A DNA stretch of 54,237 nucleotides from a candidate division WS6 bacterium OLB21 (GCA_001567305.1 JYPD01000010.1:1-54237), one strand, 5' to 3'. Shown: positions 17,662 to 27,815, counted from the stretch's first letter. The notes: generated from the letters alone by a model not told the origin. Program-made: numbers and translations.

Positions 17662-17690
17662 ATTATAGCCTAGAGACTAGGATTCTGTGA
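17662..17690 (-). promoter_or_regulatory. Candidate internal promoter for the methyltransferase-sufS-sufU segment
   Basis: On the minus strand, TATAAT (complement of 17667-17662) is preceded about 18 bases upstream by a TTCACA-like -35. The methyltransferase ATG is about 22 bases downstream of the -10. This would split the suf cluster into two transcription units. Confidence 0.4.
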
Positions 17691-17705
17691 AATTTTTGAC
17701 GACCG

Positions 17706-18801
17706 TTAGTAGTTTCGACTTTGCCAAGATTTAACAGATCCCTCGAGTTTAGTATCTGTCGGTGGTTGGTATTTATTGTTTCCCATTGGATCCCAAGCTC
17801 GCCTTATATTATGAGCAGGAAGCTGTATATGTACCATGGTTCTATCGTCTGGGTTTTCTGGTCTTATTCCTGATCTCCCAGGTCTCATGGCTTGCAAATC
17901 AATAATCCATGGAGGAGTGGATACTTCGGCTTCATCATCTCTGTAGGCAGAATAATATCCATCTGTCGTAAGTGCGAATTCATATCCACATGGGAAAGCA
18001 TCAATTTGGACAACACCTAAGAGATGGTTTAATCTGCTTGCCTCGACCATATTTCTATTACCATCAGGGTCTGCACCAACTGGAATCGCTTGGTTCGTAT
18101 TTTTGTTGGGTTGGCAACAATACTGGTGCAACATCAGTTCTTGCACCGATCGTTGCAACTTGAAGAATATAAGGGTACTGACCTGTAGCATCAGGAAGTG
18201 CCATCGCAACTTGTAATGTTGAAGCCCCTTCAGATAGTCTTAATTTCTGAATATTCTCTATGACTTTACCAATTAGAAATTCAAAAGCTCTATGTCTGGC
18301 CTCTGGACGATCTGGAGAGCCTCCTAATCTTGGCCTATTCGCTTGTCTATCTTGATATACAATTAATCCTGCAAAGAGATCATTTGCAACATTACCAGTC
18401 TTCGACTGTTCTGTGGCAGGATCTGTATATGTGTAATTACTGAACAAATTTTCTGCTATCACCATTGTAGCAATCGAGGTAATTTGTGAAGCGATTTTTG
18501 CAGATTGGTCCGTTTTTTGCCCTTGGACATCAACAGATCCACCGTCGGCAATTGCTGCTATTGGTATAACAACACCTAGTCCACCTTCTAGGACAGCTTC
18601 TATCGATCTTGCTGAGGCAGCATCCTGCGCATCTTGTCCTTTTTCTGCGACTATCGTTACCATTCCTGGATTCTGTTCATCGCCAAAGGGTAGTTCGGCA
18701 GTATAATTGGATCGGTTCCTAAAGAATCCAAAATCACTTGTGTCAAATTTCACTGACTTGTAAATTGGAGGCATAACACCATCTTCTCGTTCGCTACTCA
18801 T
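17706..18801 (-). CDS. PP2C-like protein in the suf cluster (frameshifted)
   Basis: The joined product (about 365 residues) starts at ATG 18801 and shifts frame near 18100, next to a T5 run. Several segments resemble PP2C-family serine/threonine phosphatases in order: E-K-G-Q-D-A-Q-D early, A-I-A-D-G-G-S at the place of the D-G-x-G-G metal motif, S-T-L-Q-V-A-M-A followed by a Q-V-A-T-I-G-A-R strand, N-H-L-L-G near the middle, and L-T-T-D-G-Y-Y-S as the late aspartate motif. The match is divergent and the metal site looks incomplete, so it may be inactive. It lies 35 bases after sufD on the same strand. Target unknown. Confidence 0.45.
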
Positions 18802-18836
18802 ATTGAAATAGTTAATTTTCTTAAGAATACCACAAA

Positions 18837-19325
18837 TTAAGAATTTTGTAGCTGATTTGTTGAAATTCGATCTAATATGTCCTTGATGAAGCCTTCGACA
18901 AGCATTTTTTCTGCCATATTTGCAGATATACCTCGGCTTTGCAGATAATAGAGATATTCATCGTCGATATTTCCAACCGTGGCTCCGTGACCACCTTTTA
19001 CGCTTTCTTCGGTAATTTCTAGGCTGGGTATGGCTCTGGCCGATGCCTTGGTACCAATAATCAACACATCAATTCGAAGATAGGCGTCTGTGTTTTCTGC
19101 ACCTTTGTTAATGATAAGAAGCCCTTCCAGATCAAATCTGGACTTATCATAGACAACAGCTTTGATTCTGGTTAAGGATTTTAAGTTCGGACTGTTATGA
19201 ACAACAGATATCTTATTACTTAATAGATCATCATTTCTACCGATGAATAAACCCAGAAGTTCTGTGTCTTCAGTAATTTCAATTATTTGATCTGGAATTG
19301 TTAGATCAATGACTTTTGTTTTCAT
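18837..19325 (-). CDS. sufD: Short SufD-like Fe-S assembly protein
   Basis: At 162 residues this is far shorter than SufD (over 400 in E. coli). It keeps the C-terminal signature: [21 protein letters not shown], followed by A-x(3)-L-V-E-G-F-I. The N-terminal part is a reduced beta-helix core. The ATG overlaps the sufB stop (ATGA), a sign of translational coupling and of a SufBCD complex. No frameshift was found inside it, so the short form appears genuine. Confidence 0.8.
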   Translation of the reverse strand: MKTKVIDLTIPDQIIEITEDTELLGLFIGRNDDLLSNKISVVHNSPNLKSLTRIKAVVYDKSRFDLEGLLIINKGAENTDAYLRIDVLIIGTKASARAIPSLEITEESVKGGHGATVGNIDDEYLYYLQSRGISANMAEKMLVEGFIKDILDRISTNQLQNS

Positions 19326-20786
19326 CCTACGCTTCCTGCCATACTCATTTGAATAAGTGCGTTCATTTCCATGGCATATTCCATGGGAAGTTCTTTAATG
19401 ATTGGTTCAATAAAGCCAGATACAATTAGATAGGCTGCATCTTCTTCTGATAATCCACGACTCATTAAATAAACAACTGTTCCTCGTTCACTTTTGAAAC
19501 GCTTGCCTCGTGACCAAGATTAACATCTTTTTCGTCAATATCATTGTATGGATATGTGTCCGTTTGAGATTTATTGTCGAGAATAAGTGCATCGCAAATT
19601 ACTTTAGATTTTGATTTTTTTTGCTCCTTTAACTATCTTAAGAAGTCCGCGATAGCTTGTTCTTCCTCCATCTTTGCAGATAGACTTGGATTGAATCAAG
19701 CTTGTTGTGTGAGGGGCTCGGTGGATAATTTTGGCTCCCGCATCTTGATGTTGAGATTTTTGAGCAAGGGCAATAGACAAGACTTCTCCGTGTGCACCAG
19801 GTTCAAGTAAATAAACAGAAGGGTACTTCATGGTTACTTTTGAACCAAGATTGCAGTCAATCCATTCCATTCTTCCGTTAGCAAGAACGGTGGCTCTTTT
19901 TGTGACAAGATTGTATACATTGTTTGACCAGTTCTGAATAGTGGTATATCTGACCCTTGCATTCTTTTTGACGATGATTTCGACAACGGCGCTGTGCAAT
20001 GAATCAGAGCTATAGATTGGTGCGGTGCAGCCTTCGATGTAATGAATATCGCTGCCTTCTTCGGCGACTATCAAAGTTCGTTCAAATTGACCCATGTTTT
20101 GGGCATTAATTCTGAAGTAGGCTTGAAGAGGAATATCTACCTTTACGCCTTTTGGAACATAAATAAAACTGCCCCCGCTCCAGACCGCACTGTTAAGAGC
20201 GGCAAACTTGTTGTCTGATGAAGGGATTACGGTTCCGAAGTATTGATGAAATATTTCTGGATACTGTTTATATGCCGAATCTGTATCTAAAAAGATTACG
20301 CCCTTTTCGTTAAACTTTTTTTGCAGATTGTGATAAACAACTTCTGATTCGTATTGTGTAGCAACTCCTGCTAAGAATTTTCTTTCTGCCTGCGGAATGC
20401 CTAATTTTTCGAATGTATTTTTGATCTCTTCGGGGACACTGTCCCAACTTTGTTCGTTTCTATCGGTAGCTCTTACAAAGTAATGTATGTTGTCGAACTT
20501 GATGTCAGATAAATCTGCGCCCCATGTCGGCATTTCTTTTTTTTAAGAATATGTCGTATGCCTTGAGTCTATTGTTTAACATCCAGTCATCTTCGTTTTT
20601 TAGTTTCGATATTTGCTTGATGATTTTTTTATTGATTCCCTTACCTAGATCAAAGCTGTTTTTAATATTGTCTTTGAATCCGTATTTCTTTTCGTAATCT
20701 GAGTTAATTGTATTAACAACAGCAACTTCTTCTGCGATTATGTCCGAAGCATTGGTTTTTTGTTGCTGAAGGTTTTTATTGCTCAT
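19322..20786 (-). CDS. sufB: Fe-S cluster assembly scaffold SufB (frameshifted)
   Basis: The joined product is about 487 residues, close to family length. It has the N-terminal Y-E-K-K-Y-G-F segment, A-D-L-S-D-I, the P-K-G-V-K-V strand, Y-I-E-G-C-T-A-P and L-G-H-E-A-S near the C terminus. SufB is the scaffold on which clusters form in the SufBC2D complex. Frame changes occur near 20530 (T-run), 19620 (T-run) and 19465. All interrupt conserved sequence that resumes at once, so they look like sequencing indels. Start and stop both show ATGA overlaps with sufC and sufD. Confidence 0.88.
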
Positions 20787-21519
20787 ATTGTTTTGTAACC
20801 TTTTTGGTTTATTCTTTCGACTATGTCTAAGTCGCCAGACTCTACAATTTGGCCGTTACGCATGACATGTACTTTATCTGGGGAGATGATTTCGAAGATC
20901 CTTTGATAGTGGGTGATAATTAGAACTCCCATCCTTTTTTGGAGTTCTTGTATCTTTTTGACTCCGTTGAAGACAGTTTTTTAGAGCATCGACATCTAGT
21001 CCTGAATCAGTTTCGTCAAGTATAGCGTATTTAGGCTCTAGAACTGCAAGTTGCAAAATTTCTGATTTCTTTTTTTTCGCCACCTGATAGTCCTTCGTTC
21101 AGATTTCTATCAAGCATCTTTTCATCGAGTTCTAGCAAAGCAGCTTTTTCTTTTAATAGCTTACGAAAAGCAAATACCGGTAGTTTTTTATCTTTTGGCA
21201 ATCTTGCGTTATAAGCCATTCTTAAGAAGTTGCTGTAATTAACCCCTGGGATCTCGGTGGGGTATTGAAAGGCCATAAACAGACCCTGCAAGGATCTTTC
21301 GTCTGGTTCTGCATCTGTGATGTCGAAATTGTCGAGTTCGATCTTTCCAGTTTCAATTTCTAAAAATGGATGGCCACTAAGTGCTTTTGCTAAGGTTGAT
21401 TTTCCTGATCCGTTTGGTCCCATGAGTACATGTATTTCACCTGCCGGCAGAGATAGATTAACTCCGTTCAGAATTTTGTTGCCTTCAACTGAGGCATGCA
21501 AGTTTGTTATTTTAAGCAT
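20783..21519 (-). CDS. sufC: Fe-S cluster assembly ATPase SufC (frameshifted)
   Basis: ABC-type ATPase of about 245 residues. Walker A is G-P-N-G-S-G-K-S-T, the Q-loop lies in A-F-Q-Y-P, the signature is L-S-G-G-E-K-K, and Walker B ends in [10 protein letters not shown], followed by the H-loop I-I-T-H-Y-Q. The extra Asp after the Walker B Glu region (D-S-G-L-D) is typical of SufC. Frame changes lie at the A8 run near 21070 and the A6 run near 20980 (minus-strand sense). It energises SufB/SufD. It is the first gene of the cluster and its stop overlaps the sufB start. Confidence 0.9.
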
Positions 21520-21594
21520 GATTGCATTGCTAGAAAATACATTTTAACAGACAAACAGAATTACACCTTGGGTTTTTCTAAATTTTAGTGCTGA

Positions 21595-21708
21595 TCATTT
21601 GGAACGAGCTTTGATGATCCTTTTCGCAAACCAGATAAAATCTCGTGGTTCGTTAAGATTCTTAAGTATAAGCATGATTAATCCGGTTTGTGGTTTTGCC
21701 TCTTTCAT
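21595..21708 (-). CDS. Small basic protein coupled to the Clp ATPase, 37 aa
   Basis: An ATG at 21708 overlaps the stop of the Clp gene as ATGA, and the frame ends TGA at 21597-21595. The product has a short hydrophobic stretch (G-L-I-M-L-I-L) and a basic C terminus ending K-A-R-S-K. No family is recognised. The tight start-stop overlap, seen at several true junctions in this region, is the main support. It could be chance. Confidence 0.4.
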   Translation of the reverse strand: MKEAKPQTGLIMLILKNLNEPRDFIWFAKRIIKARSK

Positions 21709-23954
21709 GGTGTGTATTTCCAATTAATTACAGTACCTGCAGGAATATCTGCCGATATGATTTGTTGTGCAATTGGTGTTTCGATGTAATCTTTTATACT
21801 TCTTTCGATTGGTCTGGCTCCGAATCTTGGATCGTAAGCTGCGGTAACCATCTTTATTAGCTCCTCGTCGGGGGTAACTAGAGCTATTTGTTTAGCAAGT
21901 AGGTTATTTTGGATGCGTTTAATTTTTAGTTTGGCGATTTGAAGAAGATCCTCGATAGCAAGGGGATTAAAGGGAACTATCTCGTCAAATCTATTAATAA
22001 ATTCGGGGCGAAAATGCTTAAGTAGTTCAGGCAAAATTTGATTTTCAAGGAACTGTTTTTTATCTGCTTTGAATTGTGAATTTTCTGAAGACAAATCTTT
22101 AAAAATTGCGTCGGAGGCAATGTTACTTGTAAAGATTAGGATTGCGTTTCTATAATCTGCGAGTTTGCCTCTGCTGTCGGTAAGGCGACCTTCATCCAGA
22201 ACTTGTAAAAAGATATCAAAGATTTTTGGATGAGCTTTCTCGATCTCATCGAGCAGAATGAGCGAATATGGTTTCTGTTGAATTGGGTTGGTAAACTGGC
22301 CTCCTTCTTCGTAACCTGTGTAACCCGGCGGTGACCCTATTAGTCTTTGGCTGGTGTGTTGCTCGCCGTATTCACTCATATCAAGACGAACAAAGGCTCT
22401 TTCGTCGTCGTAATAAATGTTGGCAAGTTGTTTAGCAAGTTCTGTTTTTCCAACTCCACTGGGACCAAGAAATAGAAAGGAACCGATCGGTTTCTTTTGA
22501 TCTTTAAGTCCTGCTCGTGATCTTTTTATTGCTTCGACAACAACAGAGACTGCTTGGTTCTGTCCGATTACAACTGATCTAAGGTTTTCGTCGAGTTTTA
22601 TCAATTTTTCTCTGTCGGTAACAGAAATCGATTGCAAAGGTATGCCAATTTTCTCTGATAAAACTCGACGAATAGTCTCAGATTCCACCACATTTGATCC
22701 AGCAAAGGCAGTTGCGGTAAATGATTCTTCTAGCAGGGCAATTGCCTTCTGGGGGAAATAAAGACTGGCGAGATATCTTTTGCAAAGCTCAATAATTTCA
22801 GTAAGTAGTTCCGGAGAAATACTGATATTTTGTGCTGTTTGAAGTTCCTGTGCTTTAATCGCTAATATGTTTGCCAGATCATTTTTATCTGGTTCGGAAA
22901 CTTGAACAATATCAAAGTTTTCATTGAATAATTCGTTTTTCTCTAAGGTTGAACGATAGAACGAGGGCTCTGCACCTATCAAGACTACAATTTCTTTATT
23001 CCTAAACACCAGATTGAGAAAACTATTTAAGGCGAATCCTTCTTGTGAGATTTCGCTGAATCTGATTCCCTCAATGAAAAGAATTAGTTTTCCAAGCTTA
23101 CTCAATTCTTCCATAAATTCCGGTAGGTTGGAGCCGGGATATTCGGCACTGGCAATCAGTGAAGAGAAATTGATTTTCAAAATTCTATATGCTGCCAAAT
23201 TTGCAGGAACATTGCTATTATGAACCAGCTCAAAGGCAAGGCCTTCAACTATTGCAGATTTGCCGACACCATTTTCACCTATCAGCAGAACACTGCTTTT
23301 TTCTTCTCTGGTGATTATTCTAAGAATCTGATTAAGTTCTTTTTCTCGGCCAACAATAGGTCGTGTATTTGTTTTTTGGGCTTCGAGTGTCAAATCTTCG
23401 CATAATTTGGCCACATTTGGCGCAACATCTGCGATACTGCCGGCTGTTTTTCTAGTTCTCTTATCGCTAGATTCTGATTTATTTATAAGTGGATTCGATC
23501 CTTTAATTGCCAGTTGAAGAGCTTCAATTTCTAGTGATGCTTGCCAAAGATGGACTAGTTCGACAAATTCATTATCACCGGCTTTAATGCAGGCATTAAG
23601 GATCAATGCTCTCGCATCTGGACTGAAAATAACTTTACCAGAAAAAGTAACTTGCTCCGCCTGCGCTGTTCTGTATCTAATGGCGGCTTCTTCTGCAGTT
23701 CTAGGTTCAATTTTTAGTTCGATTAATCTTTGCCGATATTGTGCTTTTGCGACTAAGGCTAAGAATATGTCGTAGTCTGTCAGGATTCGTTTTCCCTGAT
23801 TTCGTAGCTTTTCTCCTAGTTCGAGTAAGAATTTGTAGATTTCAGTTGATAGCTTTTCGGAAACAAGGATTGAGCTTCTAGCAGAATTAGATTGCGTCGG
23901 TTGCTTCGCAGGATTTACTGTTCTGATTTGTGGCTGTGGCTGCAATTCTGTCAT
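21705..23954 (-). CDS. ClpB/ClpC-like double AAA+ ATPase with degenerate first module
   Basis: The 749-residue protein has an N-terminal region of about 190 residues and two AAA+ modules. Module 1 keeps Walker A (G-E-N-G-V-G-K-S, 226-233), but Walker B reads I-L-F-I-E-G instead of hhhh-D-E (291-296), sensor 1 reads I-G-A-E-P, and the R-R-F arginine-finger segment reads N-E-N-F (344-347). Module 2 is intact: G-P-S-G-V-G-K-T (497-504), pore loop G-Y-T-G-Y-E (544-549) and Walker B L-I-L-L-D-E (565-570). It should unfold or disaggregate proteins using module 2. I see no clear ClpP-docking I/L/V-G-F tripeptide, so a ClpB-type role is as likely as a protease partner. Confidence 0.85.
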   Translation of the reverse strand: MTELQPQPQIRTVNPAKQPTQSNSARSSILVSEKLSTEIYKFLLELGEKLRNQGKRILTDYDIFLALVAKAQYRQRLIELKIEPRTAEEAAIRYRTAQAEQVTFSGKVIFSPDARALILNACIKAGDNEFVELVHLWQASLEIEALQLAIKGSNPLINKSESSDKRTRKTAGSIADVAPNVAKLCEDLTLEAQKTNTRPIVGREKELNQILRIITREEKSSVLLIGENGVGKSAIVEGLAFELVHNSNVPANLAAYRILKINFSSLIASAEYPGSNLPEFMEELSKLGKLILFIEGIRFSEISQEGFALNSFLNLVFRNKEIVVLIGAEPSFYRSTLEKNELFNENFDIVQVSEPDKNDLANILAIKAQELQTAQNISISPELLTEIIELCKRYLASLYFPQKAIALLEESFTATAFAGSNVVESETIRRVLSEKIGIPLQSISVTDREKLIKLDENLRSVVIGQNQAVSVVVEAIKRSRAGLKDQKKPIGSFLFLGPSGVGKTELAKQLANIYYDDERAFVRLDMSEYGEQHTSQRLIGSPPGYTGYEEGGQFTNPIQQKPYSLILLDEIEKAHPKIFDIFLQVLDEGRLTDSRGKLADYRNAILIFTSNIASDAIFKDLSSENSQFKADKKQFLENQILPELLKHFRPEFINRFDEIVPFNPLAIEDLLQIAKLKIKRIQNNLLAKQIALVTPDEELIKMVTAAYDPRFGARPIERSIKDYIETPIAQQIISADIPAGTVINWKYTP

Positions 23955-24238
23955 AGAAGATTAATAGTTTGAAAACCAAGAATTATGAACAGCAACAACA
24001 AGGTAGATATTGAACAGATCGAAAGCACAATAGCAAATCTTCTGGTTAGCTTTGTAAGATCATGACCACGGAAGTCAAAGAATGCAGGTAGATCCCAAAA
24101 GATTATTTGGTCCTCTTTCTGCAGTTGGATAGATTCTCCTTTGCATGCTGGGCATAACAAGGATGAATTTGAAATAGGAAGAGGAGAATATCCCCATCCT
24201 TGGCACTCTGGACATTTTACGATGTTTTGATCAGACAT
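23951..24238 (-). CDS. Small membrane protein with DnaJ-type zinc-finger motifs
   Basis: A 95-residue protein. The N-terminal part has C-P-E-C-Q-G-W-G and C-P-A-C-K-G, spaced like a single DnaJ-type C-x-x-C-x-G-x-G zinc centre. A hydrophobic helix of about 22 residues (about 68-90) ends the protein. The stop overlaps the Clp start by 4 bases (ATGA), so translation is probably coupled. A membrane-anchored partner of the Clp ATPase is a fair guess from the context, but nothing else supports it. Confidence 0.6.
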   Translation of the reverse strand: MSDQNIVKCPECQGWGYSPLPISNSSLLCPACKGESIQLQKEDQIIFWDLPAFFDFRGHDLTKLTRRFAIVLSICSISTLLLLFIILGFQTINLL

Positions 24239-24293
24239 TTCTTTAATATCTTAGCATTTACAGAAATGCCTGCCTACACAAATTGCGGTTCGT

Positions 24294-24578
24294 TTATGAA
24301 GCTTCTGGAAAAATCTGCATACCAGTTTCTGCGTCCTTAATGATAATGCAGAATACAGGACAGCTCTGTGCAGCAGCGAGAATCACATCGTCTTGATCCC
24401 AATCTGTTTCAAGGATATAGGCATTGTTTTCTTCGTCGAGCTGAAAAGTGTCTGCGGCAATAGCCACGCAACTAGCAGCACCAATACAAAGGTCTTGTAA
24501 GACTTCGACAATGTATTTGCTTTTGCCGGGATTAGTTCCTGTTTGGTTACTTCCGTCGATTTTTACTTTTGCAGGCAT
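24294..24578 (-). CDS. Single-cluster ferredoxin
   Basis: A 94-residue protein with C-I-G-A-A-S-C-V-A-I-A and a later S-C-P-V. The spacing C-x(5)-C plus a distant C-P, with no cysteine at the usual second position, is typical of [3Fe-4S] ferredoxins or of [4Fe-4S] forms with a replaced ligand. The acidic segment between the motifs (D-E-E-N-N, D-W-D-Q-D-D) is typical of ferredoxins. It carries electrons in the cytoplasm; the partner is unknown. It is the only obvious Fe-S protein near the suf cluster and lies upstream of the Clp gene on the same strand. Confidence 0.82.
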   Translation of the reverse strand: MPAKVKIDGSNQTGTNPGKSKYIVEVLQDLCIGAASCVAIAADTFQLDEENNAYILETDWDQDDVILAAAQSCPVFCIIIKDAETGMQIFPEAS

Positions 24579-24635
24579 TTAATTAGGATAAAACTTTATG
24601 ACCTGATGATACTTTAAGTGACCTTGTTTGGCAAA

Positions 24636-25860
24636 CTAATAAGCATATCTCTCTTCTGGGGATGGTCCGGTGTCAACGATAGCAGGAGGGTCTTCTGGTT
24701 CTTTTGATCTTTTGACAATTTTAGTTCGGGATACCGCACGGTTACGAATAGATATGAATGTGAACAGTATTAGGATTAGAGCGATAACTATTAATCCGGT
24801 TGTTAGTGCATTGTTAAAATCCCCAAAGTAGAAGGCTACAACTGCAATTATTGCCATAGCAGAAGTTTCTACATAGAGTGTTTGTTTTGTTGTTAGGCCT
24901 GCTACCATCAACCGGTGATGTAAATGCACTCTTCCACTGATAGATAATAGTTTGAAGATATTAATTGTTTTATTTTCTTTCATTCTATTGATTAACACCC
25001 AGATCATATCGAGTATAGGTATGCTCAAGATAATGATGCTTGTGGTTAATTTAGGCCCATTACCGGCTGTGGCTACAGAACTAATCATGATAGAGAGAAC
25101 TGCAATTATGAAACCGTAACCATGACCTACCGTTCCGCCAATTATTTTGGAAGGAGGGTAGTTGTATAGAATGAACCCCAGAATTCCAAATGCCAGAACA
25201 AATGGAATAAATGCCAGGTCTAACGCTCCAAAACGAACACTTAAGATTGACATAACTAAGGCTGCGATTATCGCCATTCCTTCTCCAAGCGCGTCGATTC
25301 CACAAACCCAGTTTAGTGCGTTGACTATAAGTAGAATCCAAATAACCGTGATGATGTCGGCTGGAAGGTTCATATAATAGACCAATGATCCGAAATTGAT
25401 AGCAGTAGAACTTGCTACAAAATCGAGGTCAAGTCCTGCTACAGAGATTCCGGTTATTGTAGAGCCTGTTATTACTACTATTACTGCTGCAATGAGTTGA
25501 AACAGAAGCTGTACTTTTCCAGAAAGTTCGTATTTATCATCTAATATTCCCACAATAGTCAGTATTGCAAGTCCAACAAACATTCCGCCCATCTGAGTAG
25601 ACATATGAACAGTACCGGCAGCTATAATCATAAAAGGGATTATTACTGCTAGAGCTCCAAGTCTGGGCTTTACATTATCATGTAGTCTTTGACTTATTGT
25701 TTTATCGGTTCTTTTTGCGCATAGTTGCAGGAAGATCAACAAAGTCAAACTTCTCTGCAATTACTCCAATGATTGGTGTAAGGATTACCGCTGCCAAGAA
25801 TGCTAGAAGTGCATAAGGCAACATATTAATGTATGGTTCTAGGCTAACTATATCGGTCAC
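24636..25860 (-). CDS. WecA/TagO-like polyprenyl-phosphate GlcNAc-1-phosphate transferase (frameshifted)
   Basis: Polytopic membrane enzyme of the MraY/WecA superfamily with about ten helices. The cytoplasmic motif G-I-L-D-D-K-Y-E-L supplies Mg-binding aspartates, and the H-L-H-H-R-L-M loop is typical of the WecA/TagO branch. The N-A-x-N-x-x-D-G motif reads N-A-L-N-W-V-C-G-I-D, so its first Asp is Cys. The N-terminal helix and F-V-D-L-P segment are in another frame; the join is near 25720 at an A5 run. The start is either GTG at 25860 (overlapping the upstream TAG) or ATG at 25824. It would start synthesis of a cell-surface glycan on a lipid carrier. Confidence 0.75.
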
Positions 25861-26385
25861 TAGTAAATTACTAATAATGAAACTAATTGATAAAATCCAA
25901 CAATACCAAGCATATTAAATACCGCTAGACCACTGTTAAGCATAAACGAAAAGACGACGATCGAACTTATAGATTGAACTGCTAAGATTAATTAGCATAA
26001 CTTGTGCAGCACCAACAACAACAGGAAGGGCAATCAGAAACTCTTTGTCCACAAGTTCCCAGCTTTTTGTGGCCTGCTTATAGACTAATGGAACTTCTGT
26101 TATGTTGTCGAAGGTTGATCCCGCTATCATATATAGCATCACCAATATCAAAAGAACTGAAGAGGTAATTGCAAGGCTTGTGTTTAGGTTTCGCCAGTAG
26201 GGGAAGACCTGAGCGACATTACCGGCTTTGTTGATTTGATTTTTAAGATTGTAGTACCACTCGAGACGAGATTTTTTTAGCGGCAACGAATATTGATCTT
26301 CTGAAATCAAGATGCTTTTTTCTTGGTTAATTTGAACCAAGGCAGAGGTTGTATTTGCTGTTTTGTTTTTCTTCCTGAAGATCAT
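25860..26385 (-). CDS. Small membrane protein upstream of the WecA-like gene (frameshifted)
   Basis: The product starts at ATG 26385 with a polar, lysine-rich N terminus of about 65 residues, then three or four hydrophobic helices. The frame changes near 25955 after D-R-R-L and resumes with F-M-L-N-S-G, giving one more helix and a TAG that overlaps the GTG of the next gene. Joined length is about 175 residues. No family is recognised. Co-transcription with the WecA-like transferase suggests a part in surface glycan synthesis or export; this is inference. Confidence 0.5.
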
Positions 26386-26423
26386 TGCTAGATTATAGCA
26401 CTATCTTTTAGTCCCGCCATTAT

Positions 26424-26452
26424 TTGAAAAAAAGCCACTCCTTTGGTATTAT
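26424..26452 (+). promoter_or_regulatory. Promoter of nusA-ylxR
   Basis: TTGAAA (26424-26429), a 17-base spacer and TATTAT (26447-26452). The nusA ATG is 82 bases after the -10, leaving a leader that contains the hairpin at 26475-26492. Confidence 0.6.
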
Positions 26453-26474
26453 CAAGTGAAGGAATGGTACTTGT

Positions 26475-26492
26475 GGTGAGCGAATGCTCACC
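26475..26492 (+). promoter_or_regulatory. Hairpin in the nusA leader
   Basis: A perfect 7-bp stem, GGTGAGC and GCTCACC, with the loop GAAT, followed by a T-rich stretch. It sits between the predicted promoter and nusA. It may be an attenuator by which NusA limits its own expression. Confidence 0.5.
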
Positions 26493-26534
26493 ATTTCGTT
26501 TCTAACCTTCCTCTAAATTTTTAGTAATAACATT

Positions 26535-27815
26535 ATGTCATCACAAACAGATTTTCTGTCTGCGATTAACCAGATTGCGGCAGAAAGAAACATTGATCCA
26601 GACGAAGTACTCGAGGCCATTAAACAGGCTGTAAAAACCGGTTTTAGAAGAGACTATCCAGAGGAAGAAGAGGGTTCTGTACTTGAGGTCGAAATTGATC
26701 CAACAATGGGCGCGATTCGCGTATTCGCAGATAAAAAAGTCGTTGACAAGGTAACAAGTCCTGCAACTCAAATCAGTCTTAGCGATGCCAAAAAATTAGA
26801 AAAAAAGCTTAGCATCGGAGATCACCTATTAGTCGACATTACTCCCTCAGGAGATTTCGGCAGGGTAGCTGCACAGGCTGCCAAACAGGTAATCCTACAG
26901 AAAATACGAGAAGCCGAAAAAGAAGCAGTGATGGTTGAGTTTAAGGATAAAATTGGAGAAATCGATTACGGAGTTGTTCAAAGAATGGATGGAGAGAATG
27001 TGATCTTCGAAATCCGCAGAGCTATCGCCTTAATGCCAATAGACGATCGAATCCCATCAGAATTCTACAGAAGTGGCAGTAGATTGAAAGTATTGCTTAA
27101 GGAGATATCAACGGGTCCAAGAGGCAAACAATTAATTGTTTCCAGAGCCGCTCCTGAATTCTTGGTTGGATTATTCAAGATTGAAGTCCCAGAAATATTA
27201 AGCGGTTCAGTAGAGATTAAGGCTATTGCTAGAGAGGCAGGTTCTCGTTCAAAGGTTGCAGTAGTATCAAACTCGGACGGGGTTGATCCAATCGGTTCTT
27301 GTGTTGGACAAAAAGGAGTCAGAATCAATGCAATTATGAACGAACTAAAATTCGGACCGGTAGAAGAAAAAATTGACATTATACTTTGGGACGAAGATAT
27401 CCAGCATTTTATCGCTAATGCCTTAAGTCCAGCACAGGTTATTAGTGTCGAAATTACAGATTCACAAAATCACGAAGCAAAAGTTATTGTCCCAGATGAT
27501 CAACTTTCACTTGCTATCGGAAAAGAGGGGCAAAATGTTCGACTTGCAGCAAGACTTACAGGATGGAACATCGATATACAAGGGGAAACTCTTAAAGCCA
27601 ACGACCAGGAACAACACGGAAAAATCGACTCCGAAAATACTGCTGAAAATGCTGATTCTCTATCCTCACTAAAATTGTCTACAAGAATTCTTAAGGTTCT
27701 CGAAAAGGCTGGGATCACTTCTGTATCTCAGTTAAAAGAATCGATTGAACAAGAAAAAGCTATTGCAGGAGTTGGTGAGAAATCATTAGAAGAAATAAAG
27801 GCTGCTCTAAGCTAA
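26535..27815 (+). CDS. nusA: Transcription elongation/termination factor NusA
   Basis: A 426-residue NusA. The N-terminal RNA polymerase-binding domain (about 1-110) is followed by an S1 domain (about 125-195) and two KH domains with V-G-Q-K-G-V-R and I-G-K-E-G-Q-N-V-R-L as their GxxG loops. The C-terminal 60 residues hold a helix-hairpin-helix module (I-L-K-V-L-E-K-A-G-I-T-S, then A-G-V-G-E-K-S-L-E-E-I) like the alpha-subunit C-terminal domain, after a polar linker. It controls pausing, termination and antitermination. The stop overlaps the ylxR start by one base. The usual neighbour infB does not follow. Confidence 0.95.
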   Translation: MSSQTDFLSAINQIAAERNIDPDEVLEAIKQAVKTGFRRDYPEEEEGSVLEVEIDPTMGAIRVFADKKVVDKVTSPATQISLSDAKKLEKKLSIGDHLLVDITPSGDFGRVAAQAAKQVILQKIREAEKEAVMVEFKDKIGEIDYGVVQRMDGENVIFEIRRAIALMPIDDRIPSEFYRSGSRLKVLLKEISTGPRGKQLIVSRAAPEFLVGLFKIEVPEILSGSVEIKAIAREAGSRSKVAVVSNSDGVDPIGSCVGQKGVRINAIMNELKFGPVEEKIDIILWDEDIQHFIANALSPAQVISVEITDSQNHEAKVIVPDDQLSLAIGKEGQNVRLAARLTGWNIDIQGETLKANDQEQHGKIDSENTAENADSLSSLKLSTRILKVLEKAGITSVSQLKESIEQEKAIAGVGEKSLEEIKAALS

